A DNA stretch of 64,000 bases from NCBI GenBank assembly GCA_034509735.1, contig JACGWO010000006.1, positions 13,642,645 to 13,706,644 on the forward strand. The letters run 5' to 3'. Below, piece by piece: positions 1-11,647 of this stretch. This stretch comes from Sesamum alatum (Eukaryota > Streptophyta > Magnoliopsida > Lamiales > Pedaliaceae). The first letter of the stretch is position 1. The number at the start of each line of letters is the position of its first letter. The position numbers were made by a program, and so were the translations under genes. The notes beneath the pieces are model-generated. The model was given only the letters and a program-made list of their open reading frames with translations. It had not been told where the DNA came from and made no database searches.

Positions 1-2640
1 AGGTCCGGACGGAGAACCCTTTGCGACTACTTTACCGATCGCACTCCATGTTTTATGCCAAGGTGGTGGATAGAGACTTTCGAGTCTAAACCTGGTATCA
101 TTTTGTACATCCATGCGAAGACATCTCTATATTCGCTCAATATTTTGAAGTATTGCTCCTCTTCCTCCGAGCTTAGGAGTGTACTGACAAAAACGGGATG
201 CGGCTCCTCGGCTGTGTCAAAATTTAATTCCCTGAGCTCATCAACAGTTACTTGTCCGCCATCTTCAAGTTGTGGGGAGCATTTCGGACCTCATCTTCGG
301 AAGCATCTGAGTCAGAACCTTCATCAATGCTGACATGATTGGAGCCGACGATGACTTCTATCTCTCCTTCATTTGGAGTGTTGGATGAATCATGTGATCC
401 CCTAGCGACATGTTGCTTTATTCTAATTGGTCCCTCCGAAGAGATGATTAGAAGTGAAGTCTTACCTCTTTGGTTTTCAGATAGACGAAATGTTTCACTT
501 GTGTCACTTTTCTTTGGCTCTTCTGTCTCGTTGAGACGACCTTTTTTCTTAGAATGTTGAACATGACCGTCTCGAAGGTGGTTGAACACGGACCCTCGCT
601 AGCATCGCCTTGTATTGCTGGATGAAGTTCCTCCTGCCTCGCCTAGTCGTTTAAAGACGGAGGTACGCGCATTAGGAGTGTCGAGCCTGTTGAATACCGA
701 GACATGGCTATTATTCGGTCGTTGACTTTCATTGCTCTTATCATTTGCGGAAATACATTGTGCAGTTACACGCTCGTTTTTCTTTTTTGTATGAATCTTC
801 ACAGGCTCGTCTGGAGAGAAGTCCAAACCGGTATGGGTTGATCTATGCGGTAGCCTTGCCTCCTCAATCTATGTTACGCTTCCATCAACCCGTGGATTTT
901 TTTCCTGTTAACTCAGGATTTAACTTGTTGAGTCTTGATGGCACCGAAAAATCATAGCCGGACTTTGCCAAAAGGTGGTACCCTTTCGGACCAAATAGCC
1001 CCTGCATGTCTTTGTGTTGGTCTTTTGGAAAAGGAGAGTCACTTGAAATTAGTGGACGTAGGCCAGTGATTGGCATGATTAACTCATTCTTGATTTCCTG
1101 AAAGTCATTGGCCATTGGCTCTTTGAATTGTCTCCTTCCCTTGAAGAGCAACGGAATATCTTACTTCGGTTGGTTTTGCTTTCCTTTGGCATTTGACCAA
1201 ACCACATATCGAAACACCGATGAATATGATGGTTTCTTGAACTCGTGTCTTTCACGGGTCGGGGCTTCATTAGTGGTCACCTTACTAATCTCTTCATTGT
1301 TGTTTTCAGAGGGCATTGCCTCAGAGTGTATCTCTTCGATAGAATGACCAATCAGAAATCTCGAGGGCAACACTTCTTGCATGGTGTGGGGATTGAGGTA
1401 GAGTTTTGCATTAGCGAAGTATGACTCTGCCTCGGTGAAAGGTTTCATATCAGCATCAACTTTCACGATTTCCCCATTCTTGATGTATTTGAAGCATTGG
1501 TGTAGCATAGAAGGAACAACTCCATTTTCATGCAGCCACGACCTTCCTAGCAACAGGTTGTAGGAGGTTCTTGCATAGATGACGTGGAAAAGAGTGCCTG
1601 CTTTTAATTCCCCTATGATGAGGTTGAGTCGAGTATTGCCAATAGCTCGTTGAGTCCCTTGATCAAACCCTTAGATGATCAGACGGCTACGTGACAAGTC
1701 TTTCAAAGTTATGCCCAACTTCTTCACGGTGGACTTCAGCATGATGTTGACAACAGATCCACCGTCTATGAGTATGCGATTTATTCGTTGTTCTTGTATG
1801 AACCCCAAGACGAAGAGTGGTCGGTTGTGCAGCTTTGAGCCAAGCAGTAAGTCCTTGTCTGTGAAGGATATGGTGGTGCAGCAAGACACGAACGGTTGTC
1901 TTCTATCTTTGCATGGAGGAGCACTCATGGTCTTACTCTTCCGCTCAAAAAATGTCCATGGGAAGAACTTTTCTAAAGTCACTGGAAGGTGCTGGCGGGT
2001 CATCTTCTCTGACTTGTTTTTCGTCTGCACACGCCGTGGGCATTTGTTCAAGCGTGGCTTCCTTGGGAGCGTATGGTGGAGCTTGTCGACATGCCGTATT
2101 GTCTTTGTCGATGCGTCACGAGGGTCCATCCTTCGTCATCGTCGGTGGGTTCCTCTTTCTTCTTGTTGACAGGTGAAACTTCTACTTGTATCGGCTCAAG
2201 ACTCCCAAACTGAAGCAAGGATGACGTTGTTGTGGTGGATTGCTTGACTTTTAGCTTTTCTTTTGGAGAATTGCACACTATTCGCCAGAGTAATGCTGAC
2301 GACATTTGCCCCTGTTGTCCCTTCGACATCCAAGATTATCTTCCCTTATTTGGCCACGAAGCACTTCTTTATGGGATGACTAACCACTCGTGATCTTTTT
2401 CTTGACCACGAAGCACTTCTTTATGGGATGACTAACCACTCGTGATGCTTGCAATACTTGAGGTCATTCACCCTCCCGGCTTCGTCCAGACGCTTTGACT
2501 CTGGCAAAACTCAGTTAACTTTCTCTCCATGAGTTCATTGAAAATATAGGGCACGTCAGAGTGAGGGAATGGGTATTCCTTCTCTTGTTGTTCTTTCAAC
2601 GTAGGCCCGATGTCTTTCGCTCGTCATACGTTGGTCCTCG
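1..2640 (-). pseudogene. pol: Pol region: protease to start of RT, decayed
   Basis: Between gag and RT the minus strand holds pieces in several frames. At 1671-2129 is a retropepsin-like part with active-site motif ILIDGGS at about 1755-1769 (GG replaces the usual T/S-G). At 1161-1553 is a piece beginning MLGRSWLHENGVVPS with the Tat-type FTEAESYFANAKLYL motif. At 599-826 are repeats of the type SVFNRL/SVFKRL. The part below 290 reads LEDGGQVTVDEL and then YRDVFAWMYKMIPGLD, the usual entry into the Ty3 RT domain. One base appears lost near 285 (the frame changes between 'RNAP' and 'QLEDGGQ'). A TAG at 29-27 stands where a CAG codon is expected. Nothing here is functional. Confidence 0.8.
2354..2446 (-). 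repeat. 41-bp tandem duplication inside the gag-pol linker
   Basis: The 41-nt string starting ccacgaagcacttc occurs at 2354-2394 and again, identical, at 2406-2446, with 11 nt between. It lies in the zinc-finger-like part of the gag-pol linker (minus-strand reading near KYCK/SHPIKKCFV). Confidence 0.9.
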
Positions 2641-2647
2641 GGCTTCT

Positions 2648-3844
2648 TCAACTCTTTTTATCGTTTGAAGAGATCTTGACAGGGGCTGTCTTGATGGCCA
2701 TAGACTCCTTGACACTTGGTTTGACAAATTTCTCGCTTCTCCTCGAATCTTTCTTGTCCTTTCTCTGATCTTCTATCGGGAAGGCGGGTTTGTGGTTGGC
2801 GATACTCAACTCCATATCATGGGCACACGTAGCCAATTCTTCGAAGTTTCTTGGCTTGATCCCTTGGAGAATGTAGAGAAACCCCCAGTTCATACCTTGA
2901 ATGCACATCTCTATGGCCGACACCTCTAAAAGTTTTTCCTTGCAATTCAAGCTCAAGAAACGCCAACGGTTGATATAGTCAACAACCGGTTCATTCTTCC
3001 ATTGTCTTGCATTGGTGAGTTCAACCATGCTCACCGTGCGTCGAGTGCTGTAGAAGCGGTTGAGAAACTCTCTTTCCATCTCCTCCCAACTATCAATTGA
3101 CTCGGGCTCTAAGTCCACATACCAATCAAAAGCATTACCTTTGAGTGATTGGATGTATTGTTTTACCAAGAGGTCGCCATCGATACCGGCGTTGTTGCAC
3201 GTCTCGATGAAGTGGGTGATATGCTGCTTGGGGTTGCCTTTTCCATCAAATTGCTGCAACTTTGGCGGTTGATAGCCCATCGGCATCCTCAAGGAGTTGA
3301 CTCGCTTGGTGTATGGCTTCGAGTAGGCGGGCGAGTGTTGTGCAGATCCACCATATTGAGCCTTGATTATGCTAGCGATCATCTCCTGCAGTTGTTGGAC
3401 GGACAACGCGGCAATGGAGGTCGTGGAATGACTAGACTTTTGGACAAACTCTTTCTTCGGTGGTTCTTCGTCCATTCACTTCTCTTTTCCAACGTGTTTT
3501 GAAGAAGACGAGTGATTGTGGCTTGATTCCCCAACGTTGGTTGGCTCAAGTTTGTTCATCAACTGAGCAATCTGGAGATCTTTGTCTTCCACAATCTTTT
3601 GGAGGTCAGCTATGGCTTGGGCCATTTGAGCGACTTGTTTCTCCATCGTCGTGGCCTCGGTCATCATGGCGTGGAGAGTGGCAAAAGGAGTAGACTTCGA
3701 GTAGATCTCGGTAGGGCTTGCTGAGTTCGAGCTGTCGGAATGAGTGGTGTCCACGATCTTGCCCACGGTGGAGGATTGACCGCCGACAGTGAAGTTGATG
3801 ATGTTCTTCTCACTCAAGGCGACTTGGTTCTTCTTTGGTGCCAT
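2648..3844 (-). pseudogene. gag: Gag polyprotein of Tat-like element, in-frame stop
   Basis: Capsid-type gag of a Ty3/gypsy element, which would form the virus-like particle. I start it at the ATG at 3844-3842 (MAPKKNQ) rather than the longer frame that opens inside the LTR, because the related element at 16555 keeps the same leader and MAPKK start. The central part is the conserved plant retrotransposon gag domain, with motifs such as YQPPKLQQFDGKGNPKQH, GNAFDWY, EFLNRFYSTRRTVSM and DYINRWR. A TGA at 3478-3476 breaks the frame and is followed at once by ATGGAT. CGA to TGA would explain it. A charged, serine-rich coiled stretch precedes the stop. The open frame ends at 2648. Confidence 0.85.
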
Positions 3845-3909
3845 TGAATGCTTAGAAGTGTTGATTTGAATTCTTGCGTAGAAAGAAGAGATGAGGGGCA
3901 GATATTGTT

Positions 3910-3930
3910 CCACTGGGTGTGCCAGAAATT
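3910..3930 (-). other. Primer-binding region next to the 5' LTR
   Basis: Directly inside the LTR, the minus strand reads AATTTCTGGCACACCCAGTG. Nearly the same string follows the related LTR at 16469. Its position and conservation fit a tRNA primer-binding site. I do not assign the tRNA. Confidence 0.5.
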
Positions 3931-4600
3931 TGTTCACACAAATTTCGTGTATGTAAAAAATAATTACACGAAAAGAAAAATATGGACCAAATGATATATT
4001 AATTTGAATAAAAAGTGGTTTACAATCTCTGAATTTAAAGTAACCCCTGATTCTTTTCTAAGAATGTGGATTCAAGGGTTTGGAGCTTGTTCTTGAATCG
4101 GATGTGCAATCTCTCTCTTGATTTGTAGAAGGCGATCGCGTACCACTTTGAAATTTCGTATCAAAGCCTTGTAGTTGCTGAGTTTCGTCGTAGGAGAAAG
4201 CTTTGGACTTGCTCTTGCTAGATTTTTTGCTTATGTTGTATGTATGTCCCTTTTTGTAAGGTTGAGGCCCCTATTTATAGGCGTGAGTTGGGTTTTAGCA
4301 ACTTGGGCTCACTTCCATTGGGTTTTATCACCGTGGGCTTTGACATGAATTAGTCTTCTGATGGACTGTATTTTTTAGCATGTACTTGGCCAATTTAGCC
4401 AACCCAAGATAATAAAATTTATATTTATTTTGGATTGATCCATAAAAAATACATAAGACCCAATTTAATATGGGCTTATGAATTTGATTTCTTTACGGCA
4501 AGCCCAAATTTATTATGGACTTTTATTTTGGAAATCAATTATTAGCCAATTTAGTTGAACTTTAATTGATAATTTATTTCAAAATATTTCAACGTTAACA
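3931..4600 (-). repeat. 5' LTR of the left Tat-like element
   Basis: On the minus strand it starts TGTTAACGTTG and ends ACGAAATTTGTGTGAACA, so it has TGTT...AACA ends. The same sequence occurs in plus orientation at 15778-16468 and 19008-19701. All three share a block reading 'cctataaatag...ggcc', a likely TATA box with the start of transcription. It is about 670 bp long. Confidence 0.85.
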
Positions 4601-5033
4601 TTTACTATTAAAATTCGTAATATAATTCTATGTGATATAAAATTATAATCGATTCACTAAAAAACAAACAATACTCGCTACTAAAAATTCTAAATAATAT
4701 GGAAAAGAAAAAGTACATCAGAAATGATTCCCCAATTATTATTTAATCTTTTTTCCATCTTTATTCATTGATTTTTATAGAAAGCTACAAACCACACAAC
4801 CTTTTTGTTCTTTCTTTCCTTTTTTTTTGGGGGGGGGGGGGGGGGATACGAATCCCTTTTATTGAAGGGACCAAATCATCCCTTTCATCTTTATTTATTG
4901 AAATGTATATAACTCATGTGTTGCAACTATTGGAAAGCAAGTCCATTAGTAATATCTCAAAGAGTAACAAATATAGTCCTTGTATCTCCTGTTTATTTAG
5001 TTATTTTTTAAAACTGAAATTTATTGTTCATAC
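4601..5033. other. AT-rich intergenic stretch with a 17-G run
   Basis: No coding signal seen. Nine T are followed by seventeen G (4829-4845). The 90-codon open frame across it contains translated homopolymer and is not a gene. Confidence 0.7.
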
Positions 5034-5042
5034 TTTTTAAAA

Positions 5043-5230
5043 GGGCAAAATGTAATTTACCCCATGTGTTATTCGGAAAGAGCAACTTGCTTCATTTTGC
5101 ACCCCACGCATGAAGGGGGTATTTTGCTTTATTTTTGAAAACACGAGAGAGTAAATTGCTTATTTATTTTACACAAGGCGATAAATTGCTATTTTCCAAT
5201 AACACAGAGGGGTAGGATGCATTTTGCCCC
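5043..5230. mobile_element. Foldback MITE, 9-bp TSD (Mutator-like type)
   Basis: The ends are inverted: GGGCAAAATG at the left, and CATTTTGCCCC at the right, which is GGGGCAAAATG on the other strand. The inverted similarity continues inward for about 50 bp, including the CTGTGTTATT-like block. A 9-bp direct duplication TTTTTAAAA flanks it at 5034-5042 and 5231-5239. A 9-bp duplication and G-rich ends suggest a Mutator-type non-autonomous element. There is no transposase. Confidence 0.75.
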
Positions 5231-5239
5231 TTTTTAAAA

Positions 5240-7332
5240 TAAAGTGTTATTTGTCAATGAGACCAAGCTTAGTTAGTGAAATTAAAATCTCATGATCTCT
5301 TGATCATGGTTTCGAGTTCCACCAATGTGTGAGTATTAATCTAGTTTAATTGTAGTTGTTGGTCTATTGTAATATTAGTATTTTATTAGTTGTACGTACT
5401 TTATATTGGTAATTGACGTATGTTTATTCTTGATGATTGAAATTGCTAATATAATTGTAACGATTTACTCAAAACAAAAAGAAAAAAAAGTAAAATAAAG
5501 TCGTATTTTAACATTTCGCATCTACATTATTATTAAATTAATATGACATGACAAAATGAGGTATATAAAATGAAGTCGCAATAGATTATCAGACAAGATA
5601 TGAGGTCGCAACAGATTGTCAGATAAGTGGGGCCGCAACAAATTGCGATTAAGATATGATGTCGTAATAAATTGCGACAGAAGTGATATGACAACTAATT
5701 GCGAAATAAAATATCACTCGTAAAAGATTACGAAATATAATAGTATTTATATTCGTTGTAAGGCGATCAAAACACACTTTAACATAAGATCTTCTTCCCT
5801 CCTCTTTCTTATGGGTGAGGGGGCATTTATACTATATAAATGCATTTATGATGACTAAAATGAAAGTACAATCTTGTCCTCCAATTAATTAACATGTGGT
5901 TGTTTGTGCTGATGGGTGACTCTGTAATTTGCTGCATAGATAAAAAAAATGTGACATTTTCTTAATCATCCTCGATTGGAAAAAACTCATTTTTACCCTT
6001 ATAAGTGTGTGACTTACATGAATTCAAGTCAGGTTGGAACCATAAAACAACGAGGATGGTATTTGTGTAAATTTTCAAAACCTTGAAACAGACCCCATCT
6101 CAAGATGGAAAATTAGTCGAACATACTTGGGAGCCTTTTAAGATGACTTAGCTCAATTTAGATGAACTCAAATTATTTCAAGCTTGCTTCAAGCTTTGTT
6201 GAACTCGATCTCGTTTGACCTGTTCGAGGAACCGAGTTCGGGTTCAAATTTATATAGTATTAGCTGTATTAATTTTACATTATTTGGTACCACCTCAATT
6301 GTTTTTTCTAAATCCAAAAGACAAAGGAGTAATCCTCCACTAATCAACCCAACAGGTCTAGTCCTGTTGGCTCATAGTTTCAACATTTATACTAACCTGG
6401 CAAGGTCCAAAAACAAGTTTGATTCCGCAGCTAGCTCAACAAACATCATATATTCCATGTTGGACAAATTCTCCACATCTCAAGCCAGATCATACTAAAA
6501 AATTTCTAGCTAACTCCCCCTGGATCCGTTGCATCAGCCCTGTCACGTAACGAACTCCCAAAATTTTTGGACTGATTGGACAAAACTCATTCAAAATGGT
6601 CATATTTTTCTCCAAATAAATCCAATTCATGTTCCAATTCTTTTGTTAGTTAGCTAACATCTACAGCTGTTCAATGGTTTTTCCATAACCAATTCCAGGA
6701 TCTACTCCAAAGCCTCCATAGACAGAAGCCATAACGCAGTCAATTGGTAACATAAGTGACTCACACTCTACACTTTTGTTGTCTCAGGAAACAACACGGA
6801 AATTAACTCCCTACTCTTTTTTTGTGCTCCACACGATCATTTCCACTCATATTTCAATATTTTATCAATTCACATCGATTATTACACTATATTCTTACGT
6901 TATTTTTAAGTTTTTCCAATCATTTTTGGGTAACTCGATTATTAACTTAAGTATCGGAATGTTAATCCTTATTTTACAGGTTAGTCGTCCTTTGATTTTA
7001 AACTTTTCTTAAAGATCTTTCGACCGTTGTGGTGCTATTGAACTCCAGTATGCATCATTATTATATATATTTAACATATAATATATTATTACTATACAAT
7101 GTTTTAGATACGTTTATAGTTATATATTTCTAAATACATAAGATGTATTTATACTCAATCTTTTCATTATTTTTTTAATTTTTTTAATGTACTAATATAA
7201 GTACATATTGCATAATAACTTAGTTTTACAATTAAAATTTGATCGGGAAGAAATGTGTTCAATGGGCTGGAACCTACCTAAGATAGAGATACTCTTGCTA
7301 AGCTACTAGCAACCTATTACCAAATCTTGCTA
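5240..7332. other. AT-rich intergenic DNA
   Basis: Apart from the small tandem repeat at 5575-5690, I see nothing recognisable. The 104-codon plus frame at 6184-6498 has no motif and lies in low-complexity AT-rich sequence. Confidence 0.6.
5575..5690 (+). repeat. Degenerate tandem repeat, unit about 27-30 bp
   Basis: Units begin gtcgcaat (5575), gtcgcaac (5605), gccgcaac (5632) and gtcgtaat (5661). They share a core like 'agattgtcagataag'. Identity is moderate and the array fades at both ends. Confidence 0.6.
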
Positions 7333-7341
7333 TAAAATATA

Positions 7342-7839
7342 GGGTTAATTACATTTAGATTCCCTCTAAAAATGCATAATTACACTTTCCTCCAAAGAAG
7401 TTTTAAAATTATATTTACACCCCCTCTAAAAAATTTTTGTTTACACCTGACCTACATTCGTTAAAGTTTAGGCGGAAAATGTTCATTTCAACAAAAATAA
7501 TTACATAAATTTTCAATTTTACCTCTCATTTAACATTCTCGTGCAATAATTTTGTACTTATAAGGCAAAAATATAATAACATTGGCCTCACTCCATACAT
7601 ATACGTTACACTTATCCTCTTATAAGTACAAAAATATACATGAGAATGTTAAATGATGGAAAAAATTGAAAATTTGTGAAATTATTTTTGTTGACGTGAA
7701 CATTTTTCGTCCAAACTCTAATGGATGGGGGTCAGGTATAAACAGAGAATTTTTGAAAGGGGTGTAAGTGTAATGTCAAAACTTTTTTAGGGAAAAATGT
7801 AATTATACATTCTCAGAGAGGGTGTAGGTGTAATTAACC
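7342..7839. mobile_element. Long foldback MITE, 9-bp TSD
   Basis: The left end GGGTTAATTACA is matched by the right end GTAATTAACC in inverted form. The arms run inward for roughly 150 bp each, with matching blocks such as 'cataattacac', 'ccctctaaaa' and the 'gttcatttcaacaaaaataatt' region. A perfect 9-bp duplication TAAAATATA lies at 7333-7341 and 7840-7848. No coding capacity. It is like the element at 5043 in duplication size and G-rich ends, but its sequence differs. Confidence 0.8.
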
Positions 7840-8046
7840 TAAAATATATTTTCTTATGACTCACAAGTCGATCTCAAGGTTTTCTCTCTTTTTTTCTTTA
7901 AAAAAAGAAAAACTTATCGAACTCAAATCTCATTTTAGTTTATTCTCACGCTCGATTTTGACTCATTTGCAAGATTGTTTTTTTTTTTCTTTTTTTACTT
8001 AAATTCCATCGCATTTTTTTATTGCATTTAATATATACATGCCACG

Positions 8047-8368
8047 CACTAGAAAAAATTTAACAATTTATCATGGCTAATTGTCATGGTTAAAAACAAA
8101 TAGCCGTACGTAGTAAATAGTCATTCACCATGGTCATACAAAATTTATTGATCGTGGTATTTGCAAGTGTGGCTAAAACATTTACCATGGCTAAAAGTCA
8201 TGGAAAAACATTTGCTATGGCTCATAACCATGGCAAAAATAATTTTCATGGTGGATAATCTAGGTTTTTGTAATGATTTTTGTTTAATCATGGTTAATAA
8301 TAATTATTTACCATGATTTTAGTCCATAACCAATAAATTTGTAGCAAATAATAAATTTTCTTCTAGTG
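8047..8368. mobile_element. CACTA-type MITE
   Basis: The left end is CACTAGAAAAAATTTA. The right end is ATAAATTTTCTTCTAGTG, which reads CACTAGAAGAAAATTTAT on the other strand. CACTA ends are the hallmark of En/Spm elements. The interior is rich in short repeated 'ccatggc/catggt' words, resembling subterminal repeats. The flanking trinucleotides are acg (8044-8046) and atg (8369-8371), so the 3-bp duplication has one C/T mismatch. At 322 bp it is too short to encode a transposase. Confidence 0.7.
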
Positions 8369-8784
8369 ATGTATGTCAAAACTTATATTTATTTATTTTA
8401 TTTAAAGAAAAATCTTATACATGGGACATGCACATGTTACATTGATAGAAGATACAACAACATTTGGAATAGAAAATCCAATCTGTTCATTTGCTGCTCA
8501 ACTGAAAAGACTAATTCATGCAATGTTGCTGTAACTCATAGGTGCCAAGCCAAAGTTCAGGCGAAAACAAATTCAACAAGTCGGTGGTGGAGGCAAAAAT
8601 CACGTCAACAGCATAAAAGTAATTTCCACCAAAGCATGAAGAGAAGGAGACCACATGATTTTAGATAAACCTGTAATTAGACTAGCCTTAGCTAGAAAAT
8701 TGTATCCACGTGAAGATGGTTGGTAGAGGGGTAAAAATGATTCGCCCCTTGCTTGGGGTAGTGTAACTATCTCTACAGCATTAT

Positions 8785-8796
8785 GCTTTGATACCA
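8785..8796 (-). other. tRNA-Met primer-binding site (one mismatch)
   Basis: The minus strand reads TGGTATCAAAGC, one change from the initiator-tRNA complementary TGGTATCAGAGC. It lies five bases inside the LTR end. Confidence 0.65.
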
Positions 8797-8801
8797 ATAA
8801 T

Positions 8802-10985
8802 TATAATACATTTTCCATAATTATATCTAGTTTATAAAAAATTTATATTAGAACCAATAAATTGTGAAATACAAATTTAAATAAAAATACAATTTTTTGA
8901 TAGTTACGTAGTTAGAGATCCAATCCAAAATGTCACTGCTGACCCACCTAATAAGACTAGAAGGACGGCTTATGATCCAATTCAGCGAGTCACTACGACT
9001 TAAACCCTAAAAAAAATATGTGACAAGGAATGAGTTGCCTACTCAATAAGTATTGCTAATTTATATTATATATATATATATATTTGCACATATGTAATAA
9101 GACAAATATCATGCAACGACATCAACCAATGGATACTAGCCATGCAATCACAATAAATTCAAGAAGTAACACATACCAACAGTCATTTCAATCCACAGCA
9201 CAATACTCGACGTTATTATTTAATTTCTTAGGGCCCTACTTACCCAAGTTGGAGTGCATCGCTCAATGGTCATTGCCGGCTATCACCATCTCAGTCATAA
9301 TATCTTCTTCCTTTTTTTCTTCGGTACCACACAACATACAACTCGTATGGTACCCCATCATCAATAATATCACACAACAAACAGCTCGTAAGATATCCTA
9401 TCATCAATCACAGCACACAGCTCGTATGATATGTCACATTATCTCCACTGATCAATGACAGCACACAACTCGTCATTAATCATATCATCATGAGCCATTG
9501 CAGTATGCTCCCCAATTAGGTAACCCATTTCTTTATCTCAATTCACAGTATTTCTATTAATAACTCCATCGTTCAGTTTCATTTGACAATCAATATCCCA
9601 ATAATAACTTCAACAATTAATACAATTTAACAATCAAATATAGTATCACACAATCATTCATCTGACGTGCCCCATAGCCATATATAAGCACGTAATAACC
9701 ATTTCACAGACCAAATAACATAACCCAGGCAGATAACCAATAATCCACAATCAGGTATAACAAATAATGAGTATATATATATATATATCCATATACACAC
9801 ACACACATATATATATATATAAATCCAATTAACTATACTTACCTCAAATTCAAAAGATCATCTTAATAGCAGAAACTGATCAACCCTCTATTCTATTTTC
9901 ACGTCCTATAGCAAGATATAATGTGTATAATTAATATATCGAAAATATTATAAATTTCGAGTGAAATTGCTAATTGATATTTATATTTTCCTCTACCAAT
10001 ATTTTAAGATTTTATTTATACTAGAACTCAAACCTCCGTTAATTTCTCGTCTAAATAATTAGACATTATAAGCTTTCTTGATATATATATATATATAATT
10101 TATCAATTAACTCATAAAAGCTTATTCTGTCAAACCCCTCATATTTTTATAACTATCATTCTCTATAACATCCCTAAATAAAATTATTACAAAAATCTCA
10201 TATTCCTTTCTAATAAATACAATATTTCTTAATTATAATTTCATAATATTTCTCAAACATAATTTTCTACTATCCTTATTAATTTCTCCCAATTCTTCAC
10301 TATAATAATAATTATTATTTAAACACTAGTACATACAATTTATGTATTTGGTTAATAAACCTGATTAATTTGAGTAATTCTATTTTAATAATGGTTAAAT
10401 CTAATAGATTAAATAAATTCTAATTTACTGGCTATAATGTCACCGGTCCAATTAAATATTTATCCGATCGCTAATTTGTATAAAATACTCAAATTCAATA
10501 AATTTTTTGATTAAATAGTAAATCGAATATTATAAAGCATATTTAATAAATACACTAATTAAACAATATTAATATAATAATTAATACAAAATTAAATATA
10601 AAAAAAACTTTATCTATTCGGTTAAGAAGGAAAACACCTCCACTATGTGTGAGTGTGTGTAATTAGAATGTGGAATTGCTTCCGTCAAACTAAAGATTTG
10701 TGTGCATATATGGGGAGGAGCCACGTGCTGCCCCTTTGTCAAATCCTCATCCCTTTTGTTTTTTTTTTCTATTATCTTTATTAAAATTGCAATTTAATCC
10801 TCAACTACTAAATATATATATATATATATATTTTAATCATAAATGTTTAATAAATCTCCAATTTAGTCCCTTCAAGTTTTAATATATATATATATAATTT
10901 CAATCTATAACTTATACTTAAATATATATTTTTTTAATTATTACTAATTAGCCTTTCAATTAAGTATAAAAATCTATGAACGTCA
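8802..10985 (-). repeat. Decayed Tekay-like LTR
   Basis: About 2.2 kb, very AT-rich, with several (TA)n runs (near 9062, 9775, 9805, 10080, 10810, 10885). Its right end, gaacgtca at 10978-10985, matches the start of the Tekay LTR at 31004 read on the minus strand. Confidence 0.6.
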
Positions 10986-11516
10986 CAGGTAGTATAAATA
11001 CCCCTCAAACATTGTAAAAGGGGACCTTTGACAAAGGAGGGAAGAAAAAATTTATAGTTTGTGGCTTTCATGTGTTTGTTGGTAGTGTGATTAAATTGTA
11101 AGCTCCCAATTTATTTCCAATCAATTTGAAAGGACAACAATTGATTTTCTCCCAATTTAAAATAATTTAAGTATTATTGAAGTAATTTTTTGAAGAAATC
11201 AAGTCTCATTGTTGCAATTCTCCTGAAGTTACATATTTCTCATCTATGCTATCTATACTAATATTACTACTTCATTCAACTTTTTAAATTTTATATTAAT
11301 TGTTAAATTAGTTTTTTCTTTCTTTCCTTCCTTTTTTTTTAATGTGACGTTTTTATATATTTTACTATTATTTATATTATATTTTAAAATATAAAAAATT
11401 ATTTATTATATGCACCCAGAAACGGCGTGCCATGAGGGCTAGTATATTGTATTTTAAGTGAAAATTATATTTTCGCCCATAAACTTGTTAAATACAATTT
11501 ACCCCCTTTGAAATTT

Positions 11517-11647
11517 GAAAAGTTCAAAAAACCCATATGAAAAAAAATGTGAAAACCTTCCTGATATTTGAAAAATGGCGCACACCGCCTCCTAGGGTTT
11601 TTTTTTGTATTTTCGTTTTTCATAGGAGTTTTCTTGAACTTTTTTAA
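11517..11647. repeat. Imperfect inverted repeat (possible MITE fragment)
   Basis: The left arm 'aaaagttcaaaaaacccat' pairs imperfectly with the right arm 'ataggagttttcttgaactt'. Arms are about 38 bp with a gap of about 50 bp. I could not place terminal duplications. Confidence 0.4.

Larger units (their letters stand above)
1..4600 (-). mobile_element. Tat-lineage Ty3/gypsy LTR retrotransposon, 5' portion
   Basis: Reading right to left: an LTR (3931-4600), a leader, a gag gene, a long decayed linker, a retropepsin region and the first codons of a reverse transcriptase that runs off the left edge. The gag and protease (IDGGS type) and the motifs between protease and RT (SVFKRL, GRSWLHENGVVPS, LEDGGQ) are of the kind found in plant Tat/Ogre-like Ty3 elements. 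That is recalled family knowledge, not a search result. The element is dead, with stops and frameshifts throughout. The 3' LTR lies outside the window, so its target duplication cannot be tested; the outer flank at 4601-4605 is tttac. Confidence 0.85.
8372..10985 (-). mobile_element. Old Tekay-like Ty3 element remnant (5' LTR plus leader)
   Basis: The LTR at 8802-10985 resembles the Tekay LTR at 29831-31004. Shared blocks include gactgacccacc...gagctgcctactcaata, cttagggccctactta, gccggctatcaccatc and the end 'gaacgtca'. A PBS lies just inside, so this is the 5' end of an element on the minus strand. The leader side (8372-8784) shows no clear gag and is cut by the CACTA MITE region. The LTR end reads TATAATAC where the younger copy has TGTAACAC. 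Confidence 0.65.

Noticed and set aside
4768..5040. 90-codon frame with Gly run
   Set aside because: Translation across the poly-G run; no homology recognised.
6184..6498. 104-codon plus-strand frame in intergenic DNA
   Set aside because: No recognisable domain or gene context; composition like flanking noncoding DNA.
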